A stretch of 64,000 nucleotides of DNA. It comes from Acinetobacter parvus DSM 16617 = CIP 108168. Lineage in GTDB: Bacteria > Pseudomonadota > Gammaproteobacteria > Pseudomonadales > Moraxellaceae. The notes beneath the pieces were generated by a model. The model saw nothing but the letters and a program-made list of their open reading frames with translations, made no database searches and had not been told where the DNA came from. How positions within the stretch are numbered: position 1 is the first letter of the stretch; each line of letters starts with the position of its first letter. Shown here one piece after another: positions 51,160 through 64,000 of the stretch. The DNA lies in assembly GCF_000368025.1 (NCBI RefSeq), contig NZ_KB849210.1, forward strand, positions 238,439 to 302,438. The letters are read 5' to 3'. The position numbers were made by a program, and so were the translations under genes.

Positions 51160-53532
51160 TCAACGATGGGCCTTAGACTTTGGTTTTGGCTTTGCCGAGA
51201 AAGGTCGTTTCTCACCTGTTTCACGCGGTGGCAAGCCCGTATGCTGGGTCAGAATCTGCCCTTTTTGTGGACGTTTCTGGCCTGATTGCGGCTGTCCTGT
51301 ACGTTTTGCGGAATCTCCCGCCACAGTGGAGTTCTTCTTGCGAGCAGACTTATATTCCCCCTCAGCGGTTCCCTGTGGCTGGTAGGTCGGAATCAGGTGC
51401 TGTTTGGAATTTCCAATCAAATCCGAACGTCCCATTTCCTTTAAGGCTTCACGCAATAGAGGCCAGTTGTTTGGATCATGGTAACGCAGGAATGCCTTAT
51501 GCAAACGGCGACGTTTCTCACCCTTAACAATATCCACATTTTCAGTGTAACGCGCCACCTTTGACAGTGGGTTTTTACCTGAATAATACATGGTGGTGGC
51601 GGTGGCCATTGGCGATGGATAGAACGTCTGTACCTGATCGGCACGGAAACCGTTCTTCTTCAACCAGACCGCCAGATTCATCATGTCATAGTCGGTTGTA
51701 CCTGGATGTGCAGCAATAAAGTATGGAATCAAATACTGTTCCTTACCCGCTTCCTTACTAAAACGCTCAAACATTTGCTTAAAGCGGTCATAGGTACCAA
51801 TTCCAGGTTTCATCATCTTGGAGAGTGGCCCCTGTTCGGTATGCTCAGGCGCAATCTTCAGGTAACCACCGACATGGTGCTGTACCAGTTCCTTGACATA
51901 TTCAGGATTGAGTACCGCAAGGTCATAACGCAGGCCAGAACCAATCAGAATCTTCTTCACACCCTTGATTTCACGTGCCTTACGGTACAGCTGAACCAGT
52001 GGCGCATGATCGGTGTGCAGGTTCTGGCATACGCCTGGATAGACACAGGATGGCTTACGACAGTTCTTCTCAATTTCAGGATCATTGCAGTGCAGACGGT
52101 ACATATTGGCGGTTGGACCACCCAAGTCTGAAATAATGCCTGTAAAATTCGGTGCAGTATCACGGATCTTTTCAATTTCACGTAAAATCGAGTCTTCCGA
52201 ACGGTTCTGGATAATCCGCCCCTCATGCTCCGTAATCGAACAGAATGTACAGCCACCAAAACAGCCACGCATGATGTTGACAGAGAACTTGATCATGTCA
52301 AATGCAGGGAAACGTGCATCCCCATAGGCAGGGTGTGGTAAACGTGCATACGGCAAGTCAAACACGTAATCCATTTCCTCTGTGGTCAGTGGAATAGGCG
52401 GTGGATTAATCCAGACATCACGTTCACCGTGGCGTTGAACAAGGGCACGCGCATTGCCTGGATTGGTTTCAAGATGCAAAATACGGTTGGCATGGGCATA
52501 CAGCACATGGTCATTCGCCACCTCTTCAAATGAGGGCAAACGAATCACCGCCAGTTCACGTGGTGGCAGTTTATGCTTAATTGCCTTGGATGGTGCAGCT
52601 CTCAGTTGCACAATCTGGGTATCAGGGTCTAACTGATTGCCCTCACGTACAATTGGATTTGCCACAATTTCTTTCTGGAAATTTTGATATTGGGCTAAGG
52701 AATTGCCTTTTTCTTTCTCAACCTCGCAACCATCAATGTCTTCTGTCATCACATACGGATTGATGATGGGATCGACACGTCCAATGGTATCGACATCGTT
52801 ACTGGCAATTTCAACGAATTTTGCCTTGGAGGCTTTATTATGTTTATTAATGATAAATGCTGTACCACGAACATCGGTAATGTCATGCACCTTTTCACCT
52901 TTGGCCAAGCGGTGCATCACCTCGATAATGGCACGCTCACCATTACCATACATCAACAGGTCGGCCTTTGAATCCATCAAAATGGAACGACGAACCTTGT
53001 CTGACCAATAATCATAGTGTGCGATACGACGTAGACTGCCCTCAATCCCTCCCAGCAATACAGGCACATCTGGAAATGCCTCACGACAACGCTGGCAATA
53101 CACGGTTGCCGCACGATCAGGGCGTTTATTTGCTTCATTGTTTGGAGAATAGGCATCATCCGAACGGATTTTACGATCTGCCGTATAACGGTTGATCATT
53201 GAATCCATGTTCCCAGCCGTTACCCCCCACGCAATGGTGGGCTTGCCCAGCACACGGAAGCTTTCCACATTGGTCCAGTCTGGCTGCGCAATAATCCCGA
53301 CACGGAAGCCCTGTGCCTCAAGCACACGCCCAATCACACCCGACACAAAGGAAGGATGGTCAATATAGGCATCACCACAAACCAAAATAAAGTCACATGC
53401 ATCCCAGCCGAGCAGGTCCATTTCTTCTCGTGACATCGGCAAAAATGGTGCGGGTTCAAAACACGACGCCCAATATTTGTCGTAATCAAACAGCGCTTTG
53501 GGCGCGGTCTGCATGGTGTAGGCAGTAGACAT
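51160..53532 (-). CDS. YgiQ family radical SAM protein
   Basis: A protein of 790 residues with an N-terminal cobalamin-binding-like region, a radical SAM cluster motif CFGGCTFC (about residues 422-430) and a second Cys-rich part ([12 protein letters not shown]). The disordered C-terminal tail is Lys/Gln/Pro-rich. The reaction is unknown. Single-gene unit. Confidence 0.93.
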   Translation of the reverse strand: MSTAYTMQTAPKALFDYDKYWASCFEPAPFLPMSREEMDLLGWDACDFILVCGDAYIDHPSFVSGVIGRVLEAQGFRVGIIAQPDWTNVESFRVLGKPTIAWGVTAGNMDSMINRYTADRKIRSDDAYSPNNEANKRPDRAATVYCQRCREAFPDVPVLLGGIEGSLRRIAHYDYWSDKVRRSILMDSKADLLMYGNGERAIIEVMHRLAKGEKVHDITDVRGTAFIINKHNKASKAKFVEIASNDVDTIGRVDPIINPYVMTEDIDGCEVEKEKGNSLAQYQNFQKEIVANPIVREGNQLDPDTQIVQLRAAPSKAIKHKLPPRELAVIRLPSFEEVANDHVLYAHANRILHLETNPGNARALVQRHGERDVWINPPPIPLTTEEMDYVFDLPYARLPHPAYGDARFPAFDMIKFSVNIMRGCFGGCTFCSITEHEGRIIQNRSEDSILREIEKIRDTAPNFTGIISDLGGPTANMYRLHCNDPEIEKNCRKPSCVYPGVCQNLHTDHAPLVQLYRKAREIKGVKKILIGSGLRYDLAVLNPEYVKELVQHHVGGYLKIAPEHTEQGPLSKMMKPGIGTYDRFKQMFERFSKEAGKEQYLIPYFIAAHPGTTDYDMMNLAVWLKKNGFRADQVQTFYPSPMATATTMYYSGKNPLSKVARYTENVDIVKGEKRRRLHKAFLRYHDPNNWPLLREALKEMGRSDLIGNSKQHLIPTYQPQGTAEGEYKSARKKNSTVAGDSAKRTGQPQSGQKRPQKGQILTQHTGLPPRETGEKRPFSAKPKPKSKAHR

Positions 53533-53702
53533 GGCTTGCGAATCTCGGCTAGCAGATGGAGGAGAGACATCTAAAGATGAAAGCCGATCATTTTAACATG
53601 AATCTGATTCATTTTCCTTGTTTATAAAACATACAGAAACAAAGAGATAAGAATTAATCTGCCTAAAATTCACTCGCAATCTATAAATTTTCAAGTGGGT
53701 AC

Positions 53703-53804
53703 TCAATGAGGCCTGTAATAACCATTCGTTACCAACTGAATCGTTCTTAATAATGGATATTGCTCAGGAATTGCATTTCTTGCCATCTCTACACATTTCA
53801 TCAT
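53703..53804 (-). CDS. possible small ORF of 33 residues
   Basis: An open frame just 10 bases downstream of the MFS gene encodes MMKCVEMARNAIPEQYPLLR and 13 more residues ending YYRPH. It has protein-like composition but no clear ribosome binding site. It may be a small protein, the remnant of a larger gene, or chance. Confidence 0.3.
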   Translation of the reverse strand: MMKCVEMARNAIPEQYPLLRTIQLVTNGYYRPH

Positions 53805-53814
53805 GTTATTTTTA

Positions 53815-55005
53815 TTATAAAGCCTTTAGATGAATTGATAAAATCAGGCCAAAAGCCAATACCAACACCACACTGAGATTGATCCCAATCCAGCCAAAGT
53901 TTTCCCAGATCAGGCCACCACTACTTCCCAGCAAACTGGAACCGATGTAATAGCAGAATAAATACAGCGATGCAGCCACCGCCCGATACTGAATTGCCTG
54001 CACAGATACCCAACTGCTGGCGGTGGAATGTGCTGCAAAAAAGGCAAAGGCAAAAATAATCAGTCCCAGCAAAATTACCCAAAGCGCTGGAATCAGGGTA
54101 ATCAGCAGTCCAGCCATCATCATCAATAACATGAGGGGTAAAACTTTGGCCCGACCATATTTAAAGCTCCACTGTGCTGCTTTTGATGAACTGTAAATTC
54201 CTGCCAAATAGGCAATCGAGATTAAACCAATCCAGCTTTGTGATAATTGAAATGGTGCTTCCAGCAGGTGATAACTAATATAATTAAACACCGTGACCAG
54301 ACATCCCATCAGGATAAAACCCTCGGCAAACAGGATGCGTAATTTACGGTCTTTTAAGTTTTGTTCAAACGCTGCCTTAAAACGGGAAAATCGAAAAGGA
54401 TAGGGTTGAAAATGCTGGGACTTGGGTAAGAGTAAATAGAACAGACAGGCAATGATAAGATTGATAAAACCAATAATATAAGTTGCTGATTGCCATGAGA
54501 TAAAATCAACCAATACCCCTGCAATCAAACGTCCGCCCATCCCTCCAATCGCTGTGCCTGAGATATACAACCCCATCGCCAAACCAATATCTTTCTGTGA
54601 AATCTCCTCTCCAATATAAGTCATTGCAACTGCGGCAACACCACTCACCGCCAAGCCTATAAAAATACGAGTTGTTAAGAAAATTTCCCAGATTGGAAAA
54701 GACGCACTGACCAGCAATAAAACCGAAACAAGGAACAAGGTAAATACCATAATCGGTTTGCGCCCGAAACGATCAGAAATAAAGCCTGTAAACAGCAGGC
54801 CAATGGCCAGGGCAATGGTGGAAAAGGATAATGGAAAACTACTATGTGTCGGGCTGACCTGAAAGAACTTTGCAAAAATCGGCATCATCGGCTGCACACA
54901 GTACAGGGATGAGAAAGAGGCAAACCCTGCAAAGAACAATGACCATAAAATCGCGGTAAATGATTTTGAACCATATTCAATATGGGTTTTGACAATGTCC
55001 GACAT
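53815..55005 (-). CDS. MFS transporter (YnfM-like)
   Basis: A transporter of 396 residues with 12 helices. FISDRFGRKPIMVF is the MFS motif A. The pattern of the first helices (FASFSSLYCVQPMMPIFAKFF) resembles arabinose/drug efflux-type family members such as YnfM. Substrate unknown. Confidence 0.85.
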   Translation of the reverse strand: MSDIVKTHIEYGSKSFTAILWSLFFAGFASFSSLYCVQPMMPIFAKFFQVSPTHSSFPLSFSTIALAIGLLFTGFISDRFGRKPIMVFTLFLVSVLLLVSASFPIWEIFLTTRIFIGLAVSGVAAVAMTYIGEEISQKDIGLAMGLYISGTAIGGMGGRLIAGVLVDFISWQSATYIIGFINLIIACLFYLLLPKSQHFQPYPFRFSRFKAAFEQNLKDRKLRILFAEGFILMGCLVTVFNYISYHLLEAPFQLSQSWIGLISIAYLAGIYSSSKAAQWSFKYGRAKVLPLMLLMMMAGLLITLIPALWVILLGLIIFAFAFFAAHSTASSWVSVQAIQYRAVAASLYLFCYYIGSSLLGSSGGLIWENFGWIGINLSVVLVLAFGLILSIHLKAL

Positions 55006-55183
55006 AAATCAGCTTTTTCTACAGGTCTGATTTGATTTTAGTCTTTTTTAGACTCCCTGTAATGACCGCCTTTAAAAAACCCTGAAACGTTGGGCATTGC
55101 ATATGATTTTCTGCGGGACATACTGCCGCATGCCTCAACCCCTCACTGATAAAATGTAACTATCTGGCCATAATCCTGTATTT

Positions 55184-55201
55184 TGTAGGTTAAAGCGTAC
55201 A
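55184..55201 (+). promoter_or_regulatory. candidate GacA upstream activating box
   Basis: TGTAGG-TTAAAG-CGTACA matches the GacA box TGTAAG-N6-CTTACA with one change in each half. Its centre is about 66 bases upstream of the inferred transcription start, the distance seen ahead of rsmY and rsmZ in Pseudomonas. A -10-like TAATAT follows at 55246-55251, with no good -35, as expected for an activator-dependent promoter. Confidence 0.65.
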
Positions 55202-55257
55202 CAGGTTGCGGTGATTGGCGAATAGCTGATAGCAGGTTTATCCCCTAATATACAAAT

Positions 55258-55376
55258 CATAGAGAGACAGGAAGTCTCATTCAGAACAACAAGAAGCACA
55301 GGACGTGGTCGCTGACAGGAGTTGGCGGTAAGAAACCAAATATGAGAAAGCCTCGACAGGATGTCGGGGCTTTTTT
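55258..55376 (+). ncRNA. candidate CsrB/RsmY-type CsrA-binding small RNA
   Basis: About 119 bases containing four ACAGGA motifs, each placed in a hairpin loop: GAGAC-AGGAA-GTCTC (55264-55278), CAC-AGGAC-GTG (55297-55307), GCTGAC-AGGA-GTTGGC (55311-55326), and the terminator stem closing on AGGAT (55347-55373). The last reads ACAGGATGT, close to the CsrA SELEX consensus. No open frame is present. The length is close to that of RsmY. Both ends are inferred: the start from the -10 element, the end from the terminator. Confidence 0.7.
55347..55376 (+). terminator. terminator of the candidate small RNA
   Basis: An 11-base stem AAAGCCTCGAC/GTCGGGGCTTT with loop AGGAT, followed by a T-run; the loop is itself one of the GGA sites. 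Confidence 0.85.
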
Positions 55377-55479
55377 ATTGCCCTGGTGTTTAATTCGCAT
55401 AGACATAGAACGATAAAATAATCGCTATTGACTCCCTCAATTTGGCTTAATACCATGACTCATCATTTTATTTTTCTGG

Positions 55480-56055
55480 TTGTTTGCTTTGCAAATCCTA
55501 ACAACTCAACAATACATTCTTGAAAAACCCATCTTGCTGCTTTTAAGAATCGGTCTGGTTCTGAGCGCTATCACCCTGTCTGCATGCAGCAGTCTAAGCG
55601 GATCATTTGCCAATCGTTCCAATCAACTCTCATCAGGATTACAAACCGCTTATTCTGTTTCACCTAGTACCGCCAATCGCGTATCGCCCATCATCATTCA
55701 AAGCTCAGAGCGTTACGATGTTTCGCCACTTTTAATTGCGGCGATTATTCGACAGGAATCCAACTACAACAGTGCCGCACGCTCACCGACGGGCGCGGTG
55801 GGACTGACCCAAATCATTCCAAGTCATTGGCGTCAGGCCTGTCCTGGCAATCTTTATGATGAAAGTGTCAATATTAACTGTGACACCCAAGTCCTTGCGA
55901 CCTACTATAAATCTGCGGGAAGCTGGTCAAAAGCCGTTGCCTATTACAATGTTGGACCAACAGGTTATCAACGCAGTTTCTGGACACGACACAAAGGCAA
56001 GAAATATGCAAGATCGGTGAAGCGACATGAAAAGGCTTTAAAGAAAGCACTTTAA
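55480..56055 (+). CDS. lytic transglycosylase, predicted lipoprotein
   Basis: A protein of about 191 residues with lipobox LSAC (Cys36 from the TTG start) and an SLT domain: catalytic E93 in RQESNYNSAARSPTGAVGLTQI and the later VAYYNVGPTGY. It cleaves peptidoglycan to 1,6-anhydromuropeptides at the outer membrane. The start is uncertain: no ATG is in frame and neither TTG 55480 nor TTG 55531 has a good ribosome binding site. Confidence 0.82.
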   Translation: MFALQILTTQQYILEKPILLLLRIGLVLSAITLSACSSLSGSFANRSNQLSSGLQTAYSVSPSTANRVSPIIIQSSERYDVSPLLIAAIIRQESNYNSAARSPTGAVGLTQIIPSHWRQACPGNLYDESVNINCDTQVLATYYKSAGSWSKAVAYYNVGPTGYQRSFWTRHKGKKYARSVKRHEKALKKAL

Positions 56056-56067
56056 ATTGGGCAATAA

Positions 56068-56098
56068 AAAAACCATGCGCTAAAGGCATGGTTTTTTT
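56068..56098. terminator. bidirectional terminator between transglycosylase and cysK
   Basis: The stem AAAAACCATGC/GCATGGTTTTT with a 7-base loop between converging genes. Confidence 0.85.
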
Positions 56099-56113
56099 AT
56101 ATTCAACGACTGA

Positions 56114-57115
56114 TTAAGCCTCGTCAAACAAGCCCTCAAATAACACTGAAGATAGATAACGCTCACCACTGTCAGGTAAAATCACCACAATGGTTTTCCC
56201 TGCATTTTCTGGACGTTCAGCAATCTGGGCCGCTGCCGCCAATGCCGCACCACTTGAAATACCCACTAAAATTCCTTCTTGCGTTGCACACTTTCTTGCC
56301 CAGTCAATCGCATCCGCACTGTTCACTGGCAGGACTTCATCAACCAGGTCCAAATCCAGGTTTTTAGGAATAAAGTTGGCACCAATCCCCTGAATTTTAT
56401 GCGGTGCAGGTGTAATGCTCTCACCATTTTTAGTTTGGGTAATAATTGGTGATTCAGCTGGTTCAACTGCCACTGAATACAATGGCTTATTCTGCACTTG
56501 CTCAAAATAACGTGAAATCCCTGTAATGGTGCCGCCAGTTCCCACACCCGCCACTAAAATGTCAACATTACCCCCTGTGGCATTCCAGATTTCAGGACCT
56601 GTAGTATCTGTATGAATCTGTGGATTGGCTGGATTTTCAAATTGTTGTGGTAGGAAATAAAGCTCAGGGTTTTCAGTGGCTAAGCGTACCGCCTCATCCA
56701 CCGCACCTTTCATGCCTTTGGCTGGTTCAGTCAGTACAAGGTTCGCACCCAAGGCTTTCAGCACCTTACGACGTTCCAGACTCATACTTGCAGGCATAGT
56801 CAGGGTAATGGGATAACCTTTTGCCGCCGCCACAAATGCTAGAGCAATCCCTGTATTACCGCTAGTCGGTTCAACAATATGCATACCAGTTTTAAGTACA
56901 CCACGTTTTTCCGCATCTGCAATCATGGCTGCACCAATACGGCATTTTATTGAAAATGCAGGATTACGGCTTTCAACTTTTGCCAATACTGTAGCATCTG
57001 ATTTAATCAAGCGATTGATACGAACTAAAGGTGTATTACCAATGGCTTCGGCATTATTTGAATAAACTGCGATACCTAGGTTGGCAGGCGTTGGAAATTG
57101 TTGATCGGTTGTCAT
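56114..57115 (-). CDS. cysK: cysteine synthase A
   Basis: O-acetylserine sulfhydrylase of 333 residues, PLP-dependent. The PLP lysine is K57 (FSIKCRI), followed by the substrate loop [10 protein letters not shown] and the glycine loop [10 protein letters not shown]. It makes cysteine from O-acetylserine and sulfide. The sequence is of the CysK, not CysM, type by overall pattern. Confidence 0.93.
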   Translation of the reverse strand: MTTDQQFPTPANLGIAVYSNNAEAIGNTPLVRINRLIKSDATVLAKVESRNPAFSIKCRIGAAMIADAEKRGVLKTGMHIVEPTSGNTGIALAFVAAAKGYPITLTMPASMSLERRKVLKALGANLVLTEPAKGMKGAVDEAVRLATENPELYFLPQQFENPANPQIHTDTTGPEIWNATGGNVDILVAGVGTGGTITGISRYFEQVQNKPLYSVAVEPAESPIITQTKNGESITPAPHKIQGIGANFIPKNLDLDLVDEVLPVNSADAIDWARKCATQEGILVGISSGAALAAAAQIAERPENAGKTIVVILPDSGERYLSSVLFEGLFDEA

Positions 57116-57173
57116 GAATGATCCTTTATATCTTATCGTCTTTAAAAAGATTATACGCAGTTTAACCTTATCA

Positions 57174-57932
57174 TCAAAAATTGATATTTAACGATTTGTG
57201 ATGCTGATTTATAACAAAACTTTCAAGTCTAGACTTCCCGACTCTTTTTGTATTATTGCCTGTTCTGGCTTTTAACCACATCTCTGCATTAAGCCAATTC
57301 CTCATGGACAATGCCCTGATCAGTATCACCCAGCAGAATTGCAACCCGTTCAGAATGTACACCAAATGCTCCAGCCAACGCTGGGTAGCGAGCAATTCCA
57401 GAGCATAGGTTGCAGAAACATTTTGATGGGTGGAATCCTCGATAATCTTTTGCCTTACAGACTCTTGTCTCTCTTTCATTTCATTCACTATCAAGCTCAA
57501 TTCATCCACTAAAGATTTAGGTATTTTTACAAATGATTCCTGCAATAAATAAGGAATATACTGCCACCAACGCCAGGGTCTGTTCCAGATTAATGGTCTG
57601 GGTAGACAATGCCGCAAGAGTTGTGGTCATTGCCGCACTGGATGACTGGAGTACAATCGTCATGAGAATACCGACCAACACCAGAAACAAACGCATCAAC
57701 AGCGTCGGTTCCGCCCAGCGCGAGAGGTCAATCAGTTCCGCAACGCCACTCATGGCATCCTGCAAAAGCTGGATACCAAAAAACAATAAACCAAAACCTG
57801 CCAGGGTCAGTCCAATAAATCCAACTCTTTCTTTTCCCAATAATTTTAGCAAGGCGCCGATACCAATCAGTGGTAAGGCAAAACTTGAAATCGAAAACTT
57901 TAAACCAAGTAGTGCTATAGCAAACCACACTA
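57174..57932 (-). pseudogene. decayed Na/Pi cotransporter family gene
   Basis: Two frames of one former gene. The upstream piece (57517-57930) has several membrane helices and the QSSSA motif (TIVLQSSSAAMTTTLAAL) of NptA-type cotransporters. Near 57540 the sense shifts to another frame (57174-57617) that carries a PhoU-like helical tail (LSLIVNEMKERQESVRQK). The middle of the family is missing, so there is an internal deletion as well as a frameshift. The 5' end is cut by the IS630-like element at 57933. Confidence 0.75.
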
Positions 57933-58760
57933 TATAAGCTACATTGATTTAAAACCAAGCATTAGGACATCATAATTTTCAATTTCTTCACCTTTGTGAA
58001 AAGTCGCGTTATCTAAAATGATAATACGGTCTTTCATCGGTTTTGACTTCCCAAATGATTATCCGAATGAAGTTAACCAACTTTCAAATACACTACGATT
58101 ACAACAGCTTTCAAATAGTATAGGCATGATAAATTTAGTTTTTTCTGCCAAGGATATAGCACCAATAAAGCTCATAGGTCTGGAAGATAGACCTGAACGG
58201 GTTGCATGACATCTTGTACCTTTCTTTGACCATCCCATTTGTGCAACTTCATTGCAACTCATGCCAGCTTCATCCATATAATAGATATCTGATGGATCAA
58301 CTCGTTTGAGTATTTCTAAAAGATGCCATTGGTAAGCAATCTTTTGTTCTAATTGACTTTCTTTGTAGGTAAAACTCTTTTTTTATATATCCAGCCAATT
58401 TTATGCAAAGCAGTCAATAAAGTTCGATAGCTAATCTCATAAGTGAATTGTTTAGCAAATAAAGGGAGGAGTTCTTTTGCCTGTGAAAACTCAGGTGTTT
58501 CTACAAATAGCTGAAATGCCTGCATATCTTTAATCTTGCTTTGCCGCCCAGAGTTTATGATTTTGGGTTGCTTAAGTTGCCCTGTCTGTTGTTCCAGCTT
58601 GATCCAGTCGTCCAGGGTAGTTCTTGCGATATTGAATAAATGACAAGTTTGCGATTTATGGTGAGTATCATGATAATGTTTCAATGACTTTTTCACGTAA
58701 ATCTACAGAATATATTTTAGGTATGAGTGAAGTCTCAAATAAATCCAAGTGTAGCTTATA
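57933..58760 (-). mobile_element. degenerate IS630-like element
   Basis: Bounded by inverted repeats TATAAGCTACA (57933-57943) and TGTAGCTTATA (58750-58760), with similarity extending a further 9 or so bases inward. It is about 830 bases, shorter than the usual 1.1 kb or more. It contains a broken transposase on the minus strand. Confidence 0.75.
57946..58735 (-). pseudogene. IS630-family transposase, multiply broken
   Basis: Pieces in successive frames: PKIYSVDLREKVIETLS at the N-terminus, then the helix-turn-helix part (58349-58696, HLFNIARTTLDDWI), then IYYMDEAGMSCNEVAQMGW with the first catalytic Asp, then an in-frame TAA, then IIILDNATFHKGEEIE with the second Asp. The C-terminal third including the last catalytic acid is missing. 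One frame change falls at an A7G run near 58375-58385, where programmed slippage is possible, but the other lesions make the gene inactive. Confidence 0.8.
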
Positions 58761-58803
58761 TTTTGCTAATTGCTATAGCTGTATTCTTATCCTATTAAGC
58801 AAT

Positions 58804-58836
58804 AAAAAACCTCCCAACATTGGTTGGGAGGTTTTG
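58804..58836 (-). terminator. rrn operon terminator
   Basis: The stem CCTCCCAAC/GTTGGGAGG with loop ATTG lies just after the 5S gene, followed on the minus strand by a run of six U. Confidence 0.9.
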
Positions 58837-58844
58837 AAATTAAA

Positions 58845-58959
58845 AGCTGGCGATGACTTACTCTCACATGGCAAACGCCACACTACCATCAGCGCGAAGA
58901 GGTTTCACTTCTGAGTTCGGGAAGGGATCAGGTGGTTCACTCTTGCTATTGTCGCCAGC
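58845..58959 (-). rRNA. rrf: 5S ribosomal RNA
   Basis: About 115 bases; the ends GCTGGCGAC and GTCATCGCCAGC pair as the terminal stem, and the interior GAACCACCTGATCCCTTCCC is typical of gammaproteobacterial 5S RNA. It is the last gene of the operon before the terminator. Confidence 0.95.
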
Positions 58960-59154
58960 AAACTGTTGTGGTGTTTTGGGGTCTTATTGATCATGTTGTG
59001 TTTTCACTTCATGTCTGCCTTACTTACGAACCAAAGAGTTATTAACGGATTAGATATTGAGTCTAACTTTGTGTTCAGCATTTTAACTAGTTTTCACACT
59101 AAATCAAGTTATGTATTGAATTTATCTTGAATACAACAACTGTTTGGGTGTTGT

Positions 59155-62048
<2,894 letters not shown>

Positions 62049-62514
62049 ATAGAACCCCAAACAGTCGTTAATCCCTACAAGTAGGATTAAGACAATTAAA
62101 TAAATAATTAATGATCTATTTAATCTACAGTTCGAAGTCCCGTGCACTTAAGCACCGTACAGCTTCAATCTAAATTCATATACCAAAACGCTTGATTCAG
62201 TGTTTTTGCTAGTTCTCATTTCTAACAACTCAGCTTAAAGAATTAATTCTTCTTGCTTTGTTATTGAATGAGTGAACAATTTATTTCAGACTCAAATTCT
62301 AATCTGTTAATGATTAACTACAGCCTCGTCAGCTTGCAGTAAACTGTGATAAATCACAGAAGTTAATAAATCTAAATCAATCTCTTGATTCACCTTATTT
62401 ATTAAGTTCTATAATTTAAAAATATCTTTCACTACCATATTAGATCAGATACTACGCGCAGCATAGCTGCTTGTCTTGCGCTTCGGCAAAGCGTTGCTTT
62501 GCTGATCGAAGCTC
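62049..62514. other. spacer between tRNA-Ala and 23S rRNA
   Basis: 466 AT-rich bases of transcribed spacer with no gene seen. CTTGTCTTGCG at 62470-62480 is inverted relative to CGCAAGACAAG at 62780-62790 on the far side of the tRNA pair. Confidence 0.7.
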
Positions 62515-62590
62515 TGGTGGAGACTAGGAGAGTCGAACTCCTGACCTCCTGCGTGCAAAGCAGGCGCTCTACCAACTAAGCTAAGTCCCC
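62515..62590 (-). tRNA. tRNA-Ala (anticodon TGC)
   Basis: 76 bases with encoded CCA. The acceptor GGGGACT pairs with AGTCTCC, the anticodon loop reads CTTTGCACG, and the T-arm GTTCGACTC is normal. Standard 16S-23S spacer tRNA. Confidence 0.97.
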
Positions 62591-62661
62591 AGCTTACAAT
62601 CATAATGAACGACATATCTTTTTATCTAGCAGCTTGTGATTATTCATCACTTCGTCAGTAG

Positions 62662-62738
<77 letters not shown>

Positions 62739-62741
62739 TGA

Positions 62742-62780
62742 GAAATAAAAGAAGAGATCGTTGATCTCTTCTTTTATTTC
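62742..62780. repeat. 18-base perfect hairpin between 16S rRNA and tRNA-Ile
   Basis: The arms at 62742-62759 and 62763-62780 are perfectly complementary around the 3-base loop GTT. It lies in the transcribed spacer 3 bases upstream of tRNA-Ile in the transcript and may be an RNase III or processing target. Confidence 0.85.
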
Positions 62781-62915
62781 GCAAGACAAGCGCAGCGCGT
62801 AGTGCACGACTTATCTCTAAAATTAAAAAAGAGAAACAATACTTTTTCTATCTTTCATTCGATATATCTCGAAGAACAACTTGTTGTGGATTCTTACCGA
62901 TCGTCAATCTTTCGT

Positions 62916-64000
<1,085 letters not shown>

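Larger units (their letters stand above)
55006..55479. other. intergenic region carrying the candidate Rsm-type RNA
   Basis: 474 bases between the divergent MFS and transglycosylase genes. Besides the GacA box and RNA listed separately I see nothing else in it. Confidence 0.8.

Noticed and set aside
55258..55376. tmRNA, RNase P RNA or 6S RNA as an explanation for the structured RNA
   Set aside because: It is too short and lacks a tRNA-like end, a tag frame or the long-bulge rod; repeated ACAGGA loops fit the Rsm/Csr class better.
55454..55522. ATG at 55454 as start of the lytic transglycosylase
   Set aside because: It is in a different frame and stops after 22 codons; joining it would need a frameshift with no supporting evidence.
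58349..58696. Intact two-frame IS630 transposase with programmed frameshifting
   Set aside because: An A7G run does lie at one frame change, but an in-frame stop, another frameshift at the N-terminus and loss of the C-terminal third show the element is dead.

Overview
The window is chromosomal DNA of a gammaproteobacterium, almost certainly an Acinetobacter species (Moraxellaceae). The evidence is the combination of OprD- and TorF-type porins, a gacA-pilS-pilR cluster, the ribD/adenine-methylase/ribE arrangement, the protein sequences themselves, and an rrn operon of Acinetobacter type with an Ile/Ala spacer. Base composition looks moderately low in G+C. I cannot name the species from this window.

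Layout. 1-2.5 kb: feoA-feoB plus a small Cys-rich membrane protein (ferrous iron uptake) behind a Fur-like box. 2.6-9.3 kb: xerC, dsbC, hom, thrC, an acidic hypothetical gene and pbpG. 9.5-13.2 kb: the response regulator gacA followed by the pilSR two-component system. 13.3-18.3 kb: ctpA, gpmI and lptFG. 18.5-21 kb: pepA, holC and a coiled-coil gene. 21-24.6 kb: nrdR, ribD, an orphan adenine methylase and ribE, all on the minus strand. 24.8-28.7 kb: glnK-amtB, ubiK-like and comM. 28.7-32.8 kb: two TorF-family porins and an OprD porin. 32.8-44.5 kb: mainly housekeeping genes (ppa, fadD, parC, YchJ, TerC/CBS, LOG) and a choice-of-anchor I lipoprotein. 44.6-48 kb: an MFS pump, a GH25 lysozyme and a dinB broken by an amber codon. 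48.3-49.9 kb: an IS200/IS605-family element with divergent tnpA and tnpB. 50-57 kb: ridA, DUF2726, ygiQ, an MFS transporter, a candidate regulatory RNA, a lytic transglycosylase and cysK. 57.2-58.8 kb: a decayed Na/Pi cotransporter cut by a degenerate IS630-like element. 58.8-64 kb: an rrn operon on the minus strand (5S, 23S, tRNA-Ala, tRNA-Ile, 3' part of 16S).

The most interesting signal is not a protein gene. Between the MFS transporter and the lytic transglycosylase lies a stretch with four ACAGGA motifs, each in the loop of a hairpin, the last being the loop of a strong terminator. It is preceded by a near-palindromic GacA-type box about 66 bases upstream of the likely transcription start. 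This is the architecture of a CsrB/RsmY-type RNA that sequesters CsrA, and gacA itself is in the same window.

Other regulatory signals tie genes together. Sigma-54-like -24/-12 elements precede both TorF porins and, more weakly, glnK-amtB, which suggests nitrogen control. Four 11-base-spaced Pho-box-like repeats precede the choice-of-anchor I lipoprotein. The TnpB of the IS element has Gly in place of the usual RuvC-II Glu, with a possible replacement Glu further on. All functions are read from sequence by eye; no database search was possible.
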